A DNA stretch of 64,000 nucleotides from Hofstenia miamia (GCA_004352715.1 SCFE01000020.1:1135049-1199048), one strand, 5' to 3'; numbered from the stretch's first letter, positions 42,717-56,190 are shown. Notes: generated by a model not told the origin, from the sequence alone. Program-made: numbers and translations.

Positions 42717-45638
42717 TTAGGACTCATGTATAAAAATAGGAATTTTGGAAACGGATACCCACCATAAAATACATGATATCATCATAAAATTGCATATACG
42801 GAATATTAATAATTAGTTACTAATAAAAAACAATTACACAAACACAAACAAAATAATCAAACGAATTCAAGAAAAAACTACACCTCTAAACGAAGGCTAT
42901 CGATTTCCTAAGTAAAACAACATTATTTAAACATTCATCAGAACAACCACGCCATTTCACCTGCAAAATTGGAATATCTAGCATTAACATTGGTACAAAT
43001 AAGATTTAAATTGGTATTTATTAATATTTAAAAAAACATGAAATTAAATTTGTTCGTAGAATTTTAAAATTTGAAGAGGACATGTATGTTCATACAAACT
43101 TTATAATATTCTGCGGATATACACTAGGAGATTATTTAAAGTATGCCGCCGACTTCAAAACTGGTAACAACATGAATTGTACAAAATGTGTAGCCTACAA
43201 GTAAAAATGCTATCATTATCAGCTTAGTCCAGAGATGAACATGCTCGAAAACGGTCATAGTCAGACCCGCCCATTAAATTTAATGCCAATTCAGCCGATT
43301 TCAATAACTTTTGCGACTCCTAGAAATCAAAGTTTAGTTGATAATGTATGATAAAATCTAAGTACATGCACTATTTTGGTTGATTTGCGCAAACTATTGC
43401 GTAATAGTTGACTTTTTCAAATTTACACACAATCCAGGAGTTTTCTACGATGCCAATGTTTATCCATCCGCCTTCCAATTCTAAATAATGAAAAAATGCG
43501 AATTTTCATTTGAAGGCTTCTTATGAAACCTGTAAAATTTATTACTTTTATCAACGATTAAATGATGCCAACACTGACCTCAAATAGTATTCGGGAAGCA
43601 ATCATAATACAATGAAATTCCTTAAACGAAGTTTCTAAGAGAGGCAATTAAATACAATTTATTGATATTTGAATTATAAATGATGGTGAATTTTAAATTA
43701 CTATTGTGGCGCAAGGAAAATAAATAATTCAAACTGAATGGCCAATATCGATGATATTTGCTAAAGATCACATACTTTATACATAAAGCAAAACAACGAT
43801 GTGATGCTGCAAGTTCTTTGTATTCATTTTCACATGTAAATATTGAAACGCCTGATAAAATTCAGCCGTACAACCACTCATCCATAGCAGAAAGAATATT
43901 GAAAAAATTTCTGGACAAGACTAATAAATGGGCTTCTCATTGAAAAAAAGTAAAACATTTTCTGGTGATTAAAATACTATTCAAATCGATTTCTAATTAG
44001 AATGTATTTTAGAGTGTAAACTATGCCATTGGTCACGACTGGAATTCATCTATTCAAAGAATAATTTGCTTTGCGGCTTTCCTGGTTATTACAATTAATA
44101 AAAATTTTCAAACCCTTGTCCTGTATAGAGCTACTATATANATATATATATATATATATATATATATATCATATAATTATATATCTCTCTGCCTTGCGTT
44201 ACTACCTCACAAATTTAGGACTCATGTATAAAAATAGGAATTTTGGAAACGGATACCCACCATAAAATACATGATATCATCATAAAATTGCATATACGGA
44301 ATATTAATAATTAGTTACTAATAAAAAACAATTACACAAACACAAACAAAATAATCAAACGAATTCAAGAAAAAACTACACCTCTAAACGAAGGCTATCG
44401 ATTTCCTAAGTAAAACAACATTATTTAAACATTCATCAGAACAACCACGCCATTTCACCTGCAAAATTGGAATATCTAGCATTAACATTGGTACAAATAA
44501 GATTTAAATTGGTATTTATTAATATTTAAAAAAACATGAAATTAAATTTGTTCGTAGAATTTTAAAATTTGAAGAGGACATGTATGTTCATACAAACTTT
44601 ATAATATTCTGCGGATATACACTAGGAGATTATTTAAAGTATGCCGCCGACTTCAAAACTGGTAACAACATGAATTGTACAAAATGTGTAGCCTACAAGT
44701 AAAAATGCTATCATTATCAGCTTAGTCCAGAGATGAACATGCTCGAAAACGGTCATAGTCAGACCCGCCCATTAAATTTAATGCCAATTCAGCCGATTTC
44801 AATAACTTTTGCGACTCCTAGAAATCAAAGTTTAGTTGATAATGTATGATAAAATCTAAGTACATGCACTATTTTGGTTGATTTGCGCAAACTATTGCGT
44901 AATAGTTGACTTTTTCAAATTTACACACAATCCAGGAGTTTTCTACGATGCCAATGTTTATCCATCCGCCTTCCAATTCTAAATAATGAAAAAATGCGAA
45001 TTTTCATTTGAAGGCTTCTTATGAAACCTGTAAAATTTATTACTTTTATCAACGATTAAATGATGCCAACACTGACCTCAAATAGTATTCGGGAAGCAAT
45101 CATAATACAATGAAATTCCTTAAACGAAGTTTCTAAGAGAGGCAATTAAATACAATTTATTGATATTTGAATTATAAATGATGGTGAATTTTAAATTACT
45201 ATTGTGGCGCAAGGAAAATAAATAATTCAAACTGAATGGCCAATATCGATGATATTTGCTAAAGATCACATACTTTATACATAAAGCAAAACAACGATGT
45301 GATGCTGCAAGTTCTTTGTATTCATTTTCACATGTAAATATTGAAACGCCTGATAAAATTCAGCCGTACAACCACTCATCCATAGCAGAAAGAATATTGA
45401 AAAAATTTCTGGACAAGACTAATAAATGGGCTTCTCATTGAAAAAAAGTAAAACATTTTCTGGTGATTAAAATACTATTCAAATCGATTTCTAATTAGAA
45501 TGTATTTTAGAGTGTAAACTATGCCATTGGTCACGACTGGAATTCATCTATTCAAAGAATAATTTGCTTTGCGGCTTTCCTGGTTATTACAATTAATAAA
45601 AATTTTCAAACCCTTGTCCTGTATAGAGCTACTATATA
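42717..45638 (+). repeat. Direct duplication of about 1.42 kb, copies effectively identical
   Basis: 42717-44140 recurs at 44215-45638 with an offset of 1498 bases and no difference seen by eye. TA microsatellites and single Ns at 42716 and 44141 lie at the joints. The unit has no recognised gene; a 61-codon frame (43758-43943 and 45256-45441) ends ILKKFLDKTNKWASH and is unassigned. An assembly duplication is likely. Confidence 0.92.
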
Positions 45639-45648
45639 TCCCAAAAAC

Positions 45649-46018
45649 TTAACGTAATTTTCTAAGTATAAGGCGCACATAAAACCATATATTTGTAAAA
45701 AAACGACAATGCGCCTCATACTCGGATGCATCTTATGTTTTAGCAGTGCATGAGCTTGTTTGATGCCGCCATCCAAGGTGATTTGTTATCGCCCTGTGCC
45801 ATCACTCAACTGTTAAATTTCGAAAACGATGACGAAGAATTTGATGAATTCGTAGAAGAGAAATGATGGAAATAGTGAGTTTACTTTTTTATGGAATATT
45901 GAGTTTGTATTAAATATAGGAATAATGTGGCTTTATGCGTCTTATAAGTCAATACATCTCAGGTATAAAATAGATCCGTTCTCTGATGCTGCGTCTTATA
46001 ATCCGAAAAATACGGTAA
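45649..46018. mobile_element. pogo-like MITE / deletion derivative
   Basis: TTAACGTAATTTTCTAAGTATAAGGCGCA at the left mirrors TGCGTCTTATAATCCGAAAAATACGGTAA at the right, giving imperfect inverted ends of about 29 bases. GCGYCTTATA words are repeated inside. Between them an acidic remnant, FENDDEEFDEFVEEK followed by TGA (about 45819-45868), resembles the acidic tail of pogo/Tigger transposases, so this is probably an internally deleted copy of an autonomous element. Confidence 0.7.
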
Positions 46019-46989
46019 GTAATTGAATGTGTGATTCTAGAAATACATCATTGCTATATGCTCATCACGGCAACCATGGCAGAGCCAGTCTTTATAAAAC
46101 GTAACAAAAGCACAGAAACATCAATTCAAACAATGTTTAGATAATAGTTGATTTCAAAAAGTTAGTTGCCGAACTTTTTCTCTTCAGACAAGTCCGATAC
46201 TGTAGGAATTGAAGAAAACAAAATTGTGCTCACACAATTACATTCAGTTCAGCATCTAAATTAATATTAATTTCATTTGTTCAGAATTGCAAAAAGGTAC
46301 TTCAAACAAACCGATATATTTGTAGAACTAAAAAAAATAGGACATGAAGAAATTCGACAGCCTTTCCAACTTAGATCTAGATACGAAATAAATATCGAGA
46401 CGGTTATTTTCATTCAATTGAAAATGACTATATTCACAAAAGATGCAGTCATTAACTCTGAAGTTGGATCTGTAAGAAAGTGATGTTATGTCACGATAAT
46501 AAATTGTTCATTATGGATGAAAGATAAAAACTTTTACACTCTCTAAAAACTGGATTGACTACCATTTCAATATGAATATTTTTTTAAAAATTGAGAATAT
46601 CGGAACTTTGAAAACATTACTGGTGGCAAATATTTGCGGTGTAGCATGAGAACGCTGCCGAATGTGTTGGTTGAATATAAGCCATACAAAGCAATATTGT
46701 CACTGCACATGAAAAATTATAAATTTCTAAGCCTAGGCCTGCCCACAGCCCACTCTGTTTGTTTATTTTGTGTAGTTTAGAAATCACTTATAATTTAAAA
46801 AGGTAATAAATGAAAAATTCAATAGTCTGAATACTGTAAACTCCAAGTCGTAATCTTTGCTTTGTAAAAGATTTTGTATTAAAACTGCTTAGGCTATCAA
46901 ATAAATCCACTTCGTTATAAATCATTTCCAATTCTTCAGCTCACGGTGTTTTACTGCCAGCATTCGATATAGCCACAAAGATAACGTTT
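46019..46989. other. Non-coding, nothing recognised
   Basis: No supported gene. Confidence 0.4.
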
Positions 46990-48080
46990 AATTTTTGTAT
47001 CTTCATTCCTTTGAATTTAAAAATTACACAGTTCTGTATACATTAAAACGAGTTCATTATTCTACCTTTAAAAGACCGATAACACTCATCAGACCAGGTA
47101 AATACCTCCTATCAGGCAAGCATTTACGGGACATTTATAAGAGAAAGTTCACAGGAAATGTATGCGAAATTCTGGATACATTCTTAAGTACAAAATGGGC
47201 ACAATGAGTCTTGATGAATGGTCCAATGTTCATAATGAATCAATTGTGTGTATTGCAGCAACCAATTCAAATGGCGAATCCTATCTTATAAATTTAACTG
47301 ATACCACATGGCACCCACACTGCAGAGTACCTTCAAGAACTCGTTCAATCCGCTTTACATAAAGGACAAGAAACTCTCAATTTATAAGTCGTGGATTTTG
47401 TTAATGGTAATACATTGACCTAATTGGTGTCTTTTGATGCCTTTTTGATGTTTCTTTATTTGGTAGCTGTGCTCATGCGATGAACCTCCTGGCAAAAGAT
47501 CTACAAGGGAAAAATGTTGTTGATAAAGTGCTACCCGCTGTGAAGTATTTCCGCAACTATCACATACTGTCTGCGTGGCATAAAGAAAAGTACCATAAAA
47601 AATTGAATCTTCTATTGGAGGTGAGATGGAACAAAATTTTTTACTGCGACTGTGATTTAAAAGTGACAAAACTACAGATATACTTTGCAACATGTTACAT
47701 CGGCCTTTCCTTTGATTTGTCAAAACGGAGAAAAATGAAATTGACACACGTCCATTTTCTTGCCTTTTGCTTGACCCGCGGTACGTGGACAAGCAAATGC
47801 TGGATATTGTGGAGAGTTTGATATTAATCTTGCAGAAATTTCGAACCAGGTCGCCTCCAATTTTAAATGTTTTTTATAACAAGACAAAACTATGCCGCCT
47901 GCTGAGTGGTGGAATCTTCAAAATCGACGAAAATGTTAAATCTCGTGTAAAAAGGCTTGTGACATTCAGTCCACCGACGTCGTCATAGGAAAGACCTTCC
48001 TCGGCTATGACCAGCGCCACAGATTAAGCAATGACATAGCAGTAAACTTGTTTGTTTTCAAGATTGGATAAACCCAAAGA
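46990..48080 (+). pseudogene. hAT-family transposase relic
   Basis: In shifting frames the plus strand gives RPGKYLLSGKHLRDIYKRK (about 47092-47150), MSLDEWSNVHNESIVCI (47207-47257), an HTAEYLQELVQSALHKG stretch near 47310-47365, CAHAMNLLAKDLQGK (47470-47514), YFRNYHILSAWHKEK and VRWNKI (to 47640), and LDPRYVDKQMLDIVE near 47770-47815. These follow the order of hAT transposases: SLDGWSN-type block, CxAHxLNLLxKD, RWNS-type and LDPRY-type. Stops and frameshifts throughout. No convincing terminal repeats were found. It is more decayed than the hAT copy at 52815. Confidence 0.8.
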
Positions 48081-49344
48081 TGCCAAACTGACTAAGGTAG
48101 ATATGATGATGAGATTTAAGTGATAGTGATTTGTCAGACTTGTCGATACTCTCAAATACAGTGTAAAATTCGTTGTTCATTGCTATAGCATATGAAATGT
48201 GACATTTTGAAAAAATATCAAAAATCTTAAAAAAATCATGATATCTGATATTTTAAAAAACTTGTGTATTTTGCCTCTTTTATGGACCCGGGCGTGATAA
48301 CAGATCATATGAAAATTTTGATGGGAATTCAAAGAAGCTTCTCTATTCTAATAGAATAGGTTCATGCGACCTTTGTAAAAATTCCTCCTATTTGTGCGAA
48401 CATAAGACAAAATCCAAGTTTTAAATTTAGTGTGTGTGTATTGCAATCGCGACAAGCTTTTGTAATAGTAAATAGAAGCAAGACATTACATTTCTATTTA
48501 AAAATTTGCTACCATATAAAACGTCCGATTTTTTACTTTTATACGAATTTGTTATGATATTAATTAAAATACAACCTGTTGGATTAGTAGATTAATTGTC
48601 CAAAAGAGTATTTAGGCATTAAGTACACAAATGGGACACAGAAATTTGCACTTGTATAAAATGTGCCTCGATGTTTGAAAGGAATCACCTGTTGATTTAA
48701 AAGAAAAAATAAGCATGAATAATAAATGCATATTTCATGATATTAATATAAAATCCAATGATTTGACGGCGCACATGACAAATTTAAAATCCAATTACCT
48801 GTAAAAGTATAACTTAGTAACTTAAGTGATTAAACTGCATTAAATAAACATGGCGCAGATGTATTTTTTATTTTTAAATCCCTGATATTTCCCTAATGGC
48901 GAACAGCGAAATTTCGTTGAAAAAACACCCATGCATTTAGTAACCGCTAGAATAACTTGTGACGAATAAAATGAAAAACAATCTTTCTCTGAAAAAACGG
49001 GTTCCCTGATAGTTCCAGGTTTTAAAGATTTCAATAGGTTTCTTACCCGTTAATACATATCATAGTTTAACACAAATATTTAGAAAATAACAATACAAAT
49101 ATAATTTTGAACAGTAATTAAACAATTAAGCCAATTGTGTATTCGATATCATAGATGTTCTGATTTTAAAAGTTCAGTCACTATTAAAATTGCCTATGTA
49201 GTTTAGTTCGGTTAAATATTAAAATGCATTTGCCTTTGCCAGTGCCCTAATCAGTATTCAAATTACCGTGTTAACATAAGTAACTAAGTTTAACTTTAAA
49301 CAGCCTAGGGGAATTTTGAAATTTTTTTATGATTCTATAAAAAA
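48081..49344. other. Non-coding, nothing recognised
   Basis: AT-rich with no supported gene. Confidence 0.4.
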
Positions 49345-49620
49345 TTTTTAAACGCTTATAGCTCAAAAACTATTACCGCCATGCTCAATCTGAAAGGGCC
49401 TCGCGAGCTCAGACTTTGAGCACGGCATACCTCAATGTATGGAATATCTTTGCACACATCAAGAAACAGTCAAAACCCTTTGTTGCTTCTATGGGCCTAA
49501 AAGGCTATACATTCATGAACATTAGGTTTGGAGAGAATTGAAATCATTTCCAAAAATTGTTAATTTAAGCTTTTCAACTTCAGCCACTCAATACGCTTTA
49601 ACAGAAATTTTCAAGTTCTC
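49345..49620 (+). repeat. Dispersed repeat, partner at 28870-29130
   Basis: Shares ACGCTTATAGCT..AAAACTATT, TGAGYACGGC and TGGAATATCTTTGCACA with the other copy. Not open in any frame. Confidence 0.65.
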
Positions 49621-50970
49621 TATAAATGTGGAAAAATGGTTTGTTTAAGATTAAGAGAGTTTTGAATAACCAACACATGTATTTAAAAATTTAAAATGGA
49701 AATTGATGCTATTTTGGAAAAGGGGATCCATATAAAATATAATCTAATAATCTACTATTTTCTCTTAGGGGAGCGGGGGTTGGGAGCCACGGCTTCACAC
49801 ACTAATTTCTGACAATTTTCATTTGCTTATTGATATTTATTCAAGTAATATTTCATATAATAGCATAAATCAGTCTATATTTACAAACATATAAATGACA
49901 AAGTAGTTTAATGGGGTCAAACAGTCATTTACCGTACTAGACGGAAATTTCCGTAAAACAAATCGTCACTAAATATTGATTATAAAATGGGAAATCACTC
50001 TGAGAATTGCTCCGTGTAAAACTGCTAAGTAAGCGGAAGCTGGCAATTATATTATCAAAACATAGGTGCGAAATTTAAACATTATGTTCTTTAATTTAGA
50101 ACGAAAACGGCGAGAAAATGCGTTCAAATGCATACTAGTAAACAAGGGCGGATACAGAAGGGTCAACCCCCGAAAACATGAAAAGTTTAATATGGTGCAA
50201 TAAAAAATATTTAATACCAAATTATGCATTTGGCGCTAAATTTTACCTAGACCCAATAAAAATATTTCTGTATATGTTGAAAAACAGCAGGAAGTGAAAA
50301 ACACTACTAGCATTGCGTTTCTAAACATTTCATCGCTATTTAAAATTGGATAATTAACTATATATAAATCCTCTATCCCAATAACATACTAAAAATTTGC
50401 GAATATTTAATTTATGACAATTAAGTAATACAGGTTACTAATATCTTGAGGTTCAAAAAACAAATATATCGAAGTTTACCATTTGACTGTAAAGGCAAAT
50501 TGAAAAACATGTTTTAAAAAGCCTACCATGGCTACTAACACACATCAATACTTATGAATAATTATTTTTAATAAGAACCAATAACATATGACTTATTGTT
50601 CCTATAAAATGCAGTAACTTTTTACTAAAATATATTACTACCTATCAATTCTAAAATAGAAGCAATCATTTTTAGAATGCCCCGATCAAATTTCTAATTG
50701 CAATTTTAAATTATAGAATTATGCGAAAAAGTTCAGGTAAATTAAAAAATCACATGCGCATATTTTAACTAATTGAGAACCATAAAAGCTCTTTCCTAAC
50801 AATGCAAGAATGATTTGTTTGTCTACATTGTTTTTCACTTAAATGAACGTAATCTAAATTTAGGAGAACGGAAAATATTATTTGAACTTTTTCTACATAG
50901 GAACGAACTTAAAACAATTTTTTTTAACAACTTAACAAATCAGTTTACGGTAATCACCACGGATGTGACC
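49621..50970. other. Non-coding, nothing recognised
   Basis: AT-rich with no supported gene. Confidence 0.4.
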
Positions 50971-50996
50971 TGATTAATAATAATAATAATAATAAT

Positions 50997-51030
<34 letters not shown>

Positions 51031-51655
51031 GACTTTATTTAGCCGCTGAAGGCACACACTACAAAAAAAATAAAAAACTAGTCAGGTTTTACGGCAGCGA
51101 GGACAATCACAGGAGATGAAATAGGAGCAAATGGAAGAGTAGGCGAATTTGGAGAAGGACTCAGCAAAGAGGAAATTCATCAAAGATTTCTTGAAGCTCG
51201 GTGGCGGGGAAAAGAAATCAATCGCTGTTGGAGGGTCGAGAGTCAAGATGTAATTAGCAGCAGTAAAAGCACGATTGAAAAACGAGTGAAGGGTGCCGAT
51301 GCTTCTTGGGACGACGAATGGAGAAAGTGACAACATCATCAGAGCGCGTGGAGCGGGAATTGGAGAACTTAATGAAATCAAAAGGATCAAGATCCAATTT
51401 GCGAGTGAGCAGTCGATTGAACAGGAGGAGGTCACAGGCATGGAAGTAGAGTGACAGCGGGAGAGTGGAGAATTTGAGAAGGGCGTCTTTGTATGGCAAA
51501 GGAGAGATCCATTTGAAGGCACGCTTCTGGAAACGTTCCATAGAATGGAGCAAGGAACGGGAAGGCCACCAACAGGGAGATGCATAGAGAAGAATGGCGC
51601 GAGGAATGGAATTGAACATAGAGAGTTTCACAGCAGAAGTGGAATTAAAGGGAAC
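50971..51655 (-). mobile_element. LINE 3' end, copy 1 (5' truncated)
   Basis: The minus strand encodes the C-terminal part of a non-LTR retrotransposon protein: CWWPSRSLLHSMERFQKRAF, a DALLKFSTLPLSLYFHACDL segment and DPFDFIKFSNSRSTRSDD in one frame. After a frameshift near 51300 it continues with FFSPPPSFKKSLMNFLF and ends SYFISCDCPRCRKT at the stop 51082-51084. The element ends with AATAAAGTCATT followed by (ATT)n (50971-51028), the usual LINE tail repeat. The break at about 51655 is a 5' truncation. Confidence 0.85.
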
Positions 51656-51827
51656 TAGTACGCGCTTGACAAAATTTTGATAAACTATATAATTTGTAAA
51701 TTATTTAGTTGTTAAATTAAATAACAGTGCGCGCTTAGCCTAAAGCTTCCGCTGTGCTCAATTTCCAATACTGATCTGTTTATAAATCATTCTAAGTCAT
51801 CACTGCATTGAAGAAATTTTTGTTGTA

Positions 51828-51950
51828 GGCTTTCAGCAGCCAACATTCGTTTAACATGAACAAATATCACACAAAACACAGCTTCAATAGGATTGAGGAA
51901 AGGAGTATAAGGAGGTAAGTAAATCAATCAGGGTATGATCTTCATTTGGC
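51828..51950 (-). pseudogene. DDE transposase C-terminal scrap
   Basis: The minus strand reads YLPPYTPFLNPIEAVFCVI, then HVKRMLAAESLQQKFLQC. LPPYSPFLNPIE is the third catalytic block of Tc1/mariner-like DDE transposases. Only about 40 residues remain. Confidence 0.6.
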
Positions 51951-52814
51951 GTTGCACTAATTTGTAAATTATACAATTATTATTCTTTATTTTTTGGAAA
52001 GTTTATTTATAAACTGCTGGAATAATTTACAACTAAACTATTCTTTGGTAATATAACTATGTATCACAAAATGCTAAACAAAGATTCAAATTTCAACCTC
52101 GTTGACAATTAAAGACTCGAAAACACCGTTTATCATTTTCACTTCTTCTGTACATGCGTCTTGTCCATAAATAATATCCGCCCTCGTCAACATATACATA
52201 ATTAAACATGATTTCATTGTCAAAATTAATTTAGGAAAATTATAGCGATTCTCAATCGTATTTCGCGAATTCCTAATACCTAGAAGGTTCGAACTTCTTT
52301 TAGAAGCATAATCGTCACTTCGCTGACAACCACTTCAGTGCCATTATTAGATTACTGGTGATTTACTTTAAAATTAGTGTCTTCGACGTATCTAATTACC
52401 ATCTTTCCAATTTCTTCTGTTATCTATGGTTTATTAATGTCAATCAGAGATCCACACGGGAAGAAAATTCAAACAAAAGCAGGGTCCGGATCGAATCTGG
52501 CTAGTCCCATTAAAATTAATGTAAATTCGGTTAATTTTGATAAAACTTCTCAAAGAATTTCGCCAATTTTTTTCGGTTTGCTACAGAAAAATTAGGTTAT
52601 GTTAGAAACTTCGACTAAAATCTACACACTGAAATTGAAGATCCGAAGCTGACATTTAGAAGAGCATATGATACTAATGTAAAACTTTAAAATGTCAATT
52701 TATTTTGCAACATTGTTTATAACATATATATAATAGAATGTCAGCGTATCATAAATTATCAATTTTTATGCTGCACTAGGCCGAAAGAAAGAGTGATTTC
52801 ATTACGCAAATAAA
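51951..52814. other. Non-coding; diverged repeat at 52590-52705
   Basis: No gene. The block at 52590-52705 resembles 1808-1930. Confidence 0.4.
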
Positions 52815-54288
52815 CAGGGTTGGCTGAAAAAATACATAGTACGTTTTAAACATGTTGTAAACGTCGTTTAAGACATACTGTTTTCAGGCGTGTTTTTTCA
52901 AAATATATTTTTTCAAATTTTGTTGTTTCCTCAGTTAATTTCTATGAAAAAAAATGTATTTATGTATAATGTTATTTTGCTTTAATAAAGTATTTATATT
53001 TCTTTAAAGGTGTGATGCATTGAACGTCCAGGGCAGAGAATGCGTGATTGTGTGCATTAGTTGCCGGTTGCTGATTGGCTAATATCCCCATCAGTTTTAC
53101 CGACACCGTCTTTTGTTAATCGTGCTTATATTCTGCATAATGCCTGCGCGTGAGAACAATGGCCGCAAGAGAGATGCGATTTGGTCAGAGTACGATCAAG
53201 TTCCGCAAAACAAGGCTCGATATCGCCATTGTTCAACAGTGTTCTCAGGAATTATATCTCGTCTGAAGAAACACTATTTCGACAACCACAGATCTGCAGA
53301 TGGTCCAGTCGTGACGCCGTCAACTGGAAAGCAGTCGACCTTGAAACCAACCATTAAAACAGTGGAGGATGCCAAGAAATTCAACATCACAGGTGCTCAA
53401 TTCTTTTTACGCCTGCAACATTCCATTCAACACTGTGGAGTCAGACACATTTAGGGAGCTGGTATCGACCTTGTATCCAGGGTACAAACCTCCTTCCCGA
53501 AAAGACCTCTCGGGACACCGTCTTGACACTGTCAATTCATCACTGATAGACAAGGCAAAGGACAACCTTGCTGGTACCCGGGTATGTTTGTCCCTCGATG
53601 GATGGTCAAACGTATCTAATGAACCTGTGGTGGCCATGACAATTTAAAGCTGCGAGCGGGTGTATTTGGTGTACACCGCGGACACATCTGGAAATCAAGA
53701 CACTACTGAGTAGTTTGCAGTTAACTACAAAAGGCCACCGAAAAGCGGAGTCGACTTTTAACGTGAAATATGATCAATGTTGCGCACGGACGGGATCTCT
53801 CATACAGTATGGTTGTGCTGCACATCAACTGAACTTGCTTTCGTATTATACTTTTTATACAGTTTTTTCCAGGCGGCCTTCTCTGCTTTCATTGACTGTA
53901 TGGGTGAAGCACGACAAAAAATCAAGGAACTATATCTGTTTGCCCGATGGCGTATGGATAATTTCTACAGACCTCAAGTTCTGATGGGGTACTACCAGAA
54001 GATTTAAGTATTCTTGGAATCCGGTTGAACGCCTTACCTCCCAGCGGTAGGTGCGTGGAACGAGTATTCAGTGAGATGGGATTCATACACTCCGACTTGC
54101 GAAACAGACTAGACGAGACGGTGTCGGAAAACTGGCATTTTGTCTTCTGTTTTCAAATAAATGACTGATTTATTAACCATTCCATTAAAAATTCGTTTTT
54201 CTAGAAAATTTATGAAAAAACGTGTTTTAAACATTTTAAACCTTTTAAACATATTTTGTCAATATAGTACAAGTTTTTGCCAACCCTG
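52815..54288 (+). mobile_element. hAT transposon with perfect 8-bp target duplication, internally deleted
   Basis: The ends are CAGGGTTGGCTGAAAAAATAC and GTACAAGTTTTTGCCAACCCTG, and both flanks are CAAATAAA (52807-52814 and 54289-54296), a perfect hAT-type duplication. Inside: a BED-like finger from Met 53140 (IWSEYDQVPQNKARYRHC..HYFDNH; the first Cys is Tyr); after a +1 shift, IPFNTVESDTFRELV and SLDGWSNVSNEP (to 53626); then a deletion to YGCAAHQLNLL (53811-53843); then CVERVFSEMGFIHSDLRNRL (54055-54114), the hAT dimerisation tail. The transposase is broken and inactive. Confidence 0.9.
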
Positions 54289-55108
54289 CAAATAAAGAAT
54301 AGCGATATTTAATAGTTTCTGCGCAAAATTTAGTAAGTTTATAATTGAATTATAATTGATCGGCTTGTTAATGACAAGAAATTGGAATCTTTTACTCGAC
54401 ATCTGGAAATCAAGACACTACTGAGTAGTTTGCAGTTAACTACAAAAGGCCACCGAAAAGCGGAGTCGACTTTTAACGTGAAATATGATCAATGTTGCGC
54501 ACGGACGGGATCTCTCATACAGTATGGTTGTGCTGCACATCAACTGAACTTGCTTTCGTATTATACTTTTTATACAGTTTTTTCCAGGCGGCCTTCTCTG
54601 CTTTCATTGACTGTATGGGTGAAGCACGACAAAAAATCAAGGAACTATATCTGTTTGCCCGATGGCGTATGGATAATTTCTACAGACCTCAAGTTCTGAT
54701 GGGGTACTACCAGAAGATTTAAGTATTCTTGGAATCCGGTTGAACGCCTTACCTCCCAGCGGTAGGTGCGTGGAACGAGTATTCAGTGAGATGGGATTCA
54801 TACACTCCGACTTGCGAAACAGACTAGACGAGACGGTGTCGGAAAACTGGCATTTTGTCTTCTGTTTTCAAATAAATGACTGATTTATTAACCATTCCAT
54901 TAAAAATTCGTTTTTCTAGAAAATTTATGAAAAAACGTGTTTTAAACATTTTAAACCTTTTAAACATATTTTTTCAATATAGTACAAGTTTTTGCCAACC
55001 CTGCAAATAAAGAATAGCGATATTTAATAGTTTCTGCGCCAAATTTAGTAAGTTTATAATTGAATTTTGATCGGCTTGTTAATGACAAGAAATTGGAATC
55101 TTTTACTC
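53684..55108 (+). repeat. Tandem duplication of 715 bases covering the hAT 3' half
   Basis: 53684-54398 is repeated at 54399-55108, with offset 715 and only a few differences (ATTTTGTC/ATTTTTTC, a C for A, and a 5-base loss). The unit starts inside the transposase and runs past the right terminus and flanking DNA, so it arose after insertion. Confidence 0.92.
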
Positions 55109-56190
55109 AAATATTAATTACGTACACGTAATTGAACAAAGCATTAGATAACATGTACTTAATATGATAAATGTCTATGTATTACCCTGGTATTGGAAAC
55201 CAATACCCTGCGCCACAACGCTGAAACTTACATTACTTTTGGCGAATACAACATTTAAAATATCAACAGATTTTCAGCCGATTTCATTGGATACTGGCTT
55301 AATAATCGTTCACAAAATGCAGTAATTTATCCTTAACCCTTAATTATACACTTCTTACATTATAAATACACTTCCTAGACCTAAATTTTAATTTAAAAAT
55401 GATTGGAAATAGGGCGAACTCGACATTGTCAAAATATTTCTTATATTCAATTGGTCAAAGAAGTGCATGTTAATGATATTTAGTAGTCCATACTTATATG
55501 CATCAATTACCATTTTCCATATTTGCAAAATGGAATGAGTAATAGCACATTTTGACAAGTATGTTTTGTTAAATGTAGCTTCAAATCAACTGGAGCCCTA
55601 AAAAATCCCAATTAAGCAGAAACTCTTAGTTGCATATTTTTTGTACGTCAACGTTCTAAAACTAAATTTTGATTAAGAAACAATTAGAAGTATTGCGAAC
55701 TTCATAGCTGCAATATTTGACGAGATATTAGTGATTTCCCGCACATAATCAAAATATTAGGAATTTATGTTAACAGAAGTCCACTCTCAAAAAAACAATC
55801 AAAAGTACTGCGAAGTCCATATCTACAAACCTCAATGAGTAATTCCAGTTTTTTCAATAGTGTTTCATATGTTCTACGATTTTCTGACATCAAGGACCGT
55901 CAATAGTCGTAACTCCTCTAGCATTGACTTTTATACGTTAAAATTTACTTTTCAAGAACTAAAAAATTATTTAAAAGCGAATAAAAGTATAGATATAAGG
56001 GGTAAAAATGAAAACATACTCGAACTTCATGATATCCTGATGATTTCTTGAGATTCACTTTTATAAATACATTGAAACAATGTTTAATATGGAATTCAAT
56101 ATATATTCATTGTTTCTAGCAATTTTCAGGAGTTTCTGGTCTTTATTTTTCATTATATATAATGTAATGTTCTCCATAATTCTCCCTATT
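55109..56190. other. Non-coding, nothing recognised
   Basis: AT-rich with no supported gene. Confidence 0.4.

Noticed and set aside
43758-45441. 61-codon frame present twice
   Set aside because: The two copies come from one duplicated block, so repetition is not evidence of selection. No motif is recognised.
50971-51028. (AAT)n microsatellite as an independent repeat
   Set aside because: It is the tail of the LINE copy, and the same tail occurs at 60439.
53715-54722. Frames of 76-105 codons repeated at 53715 and 54382
   Set aside because: Parts are hAT transposase read partly out of frame. They are duplicated by the tandem event and are not separate genes.
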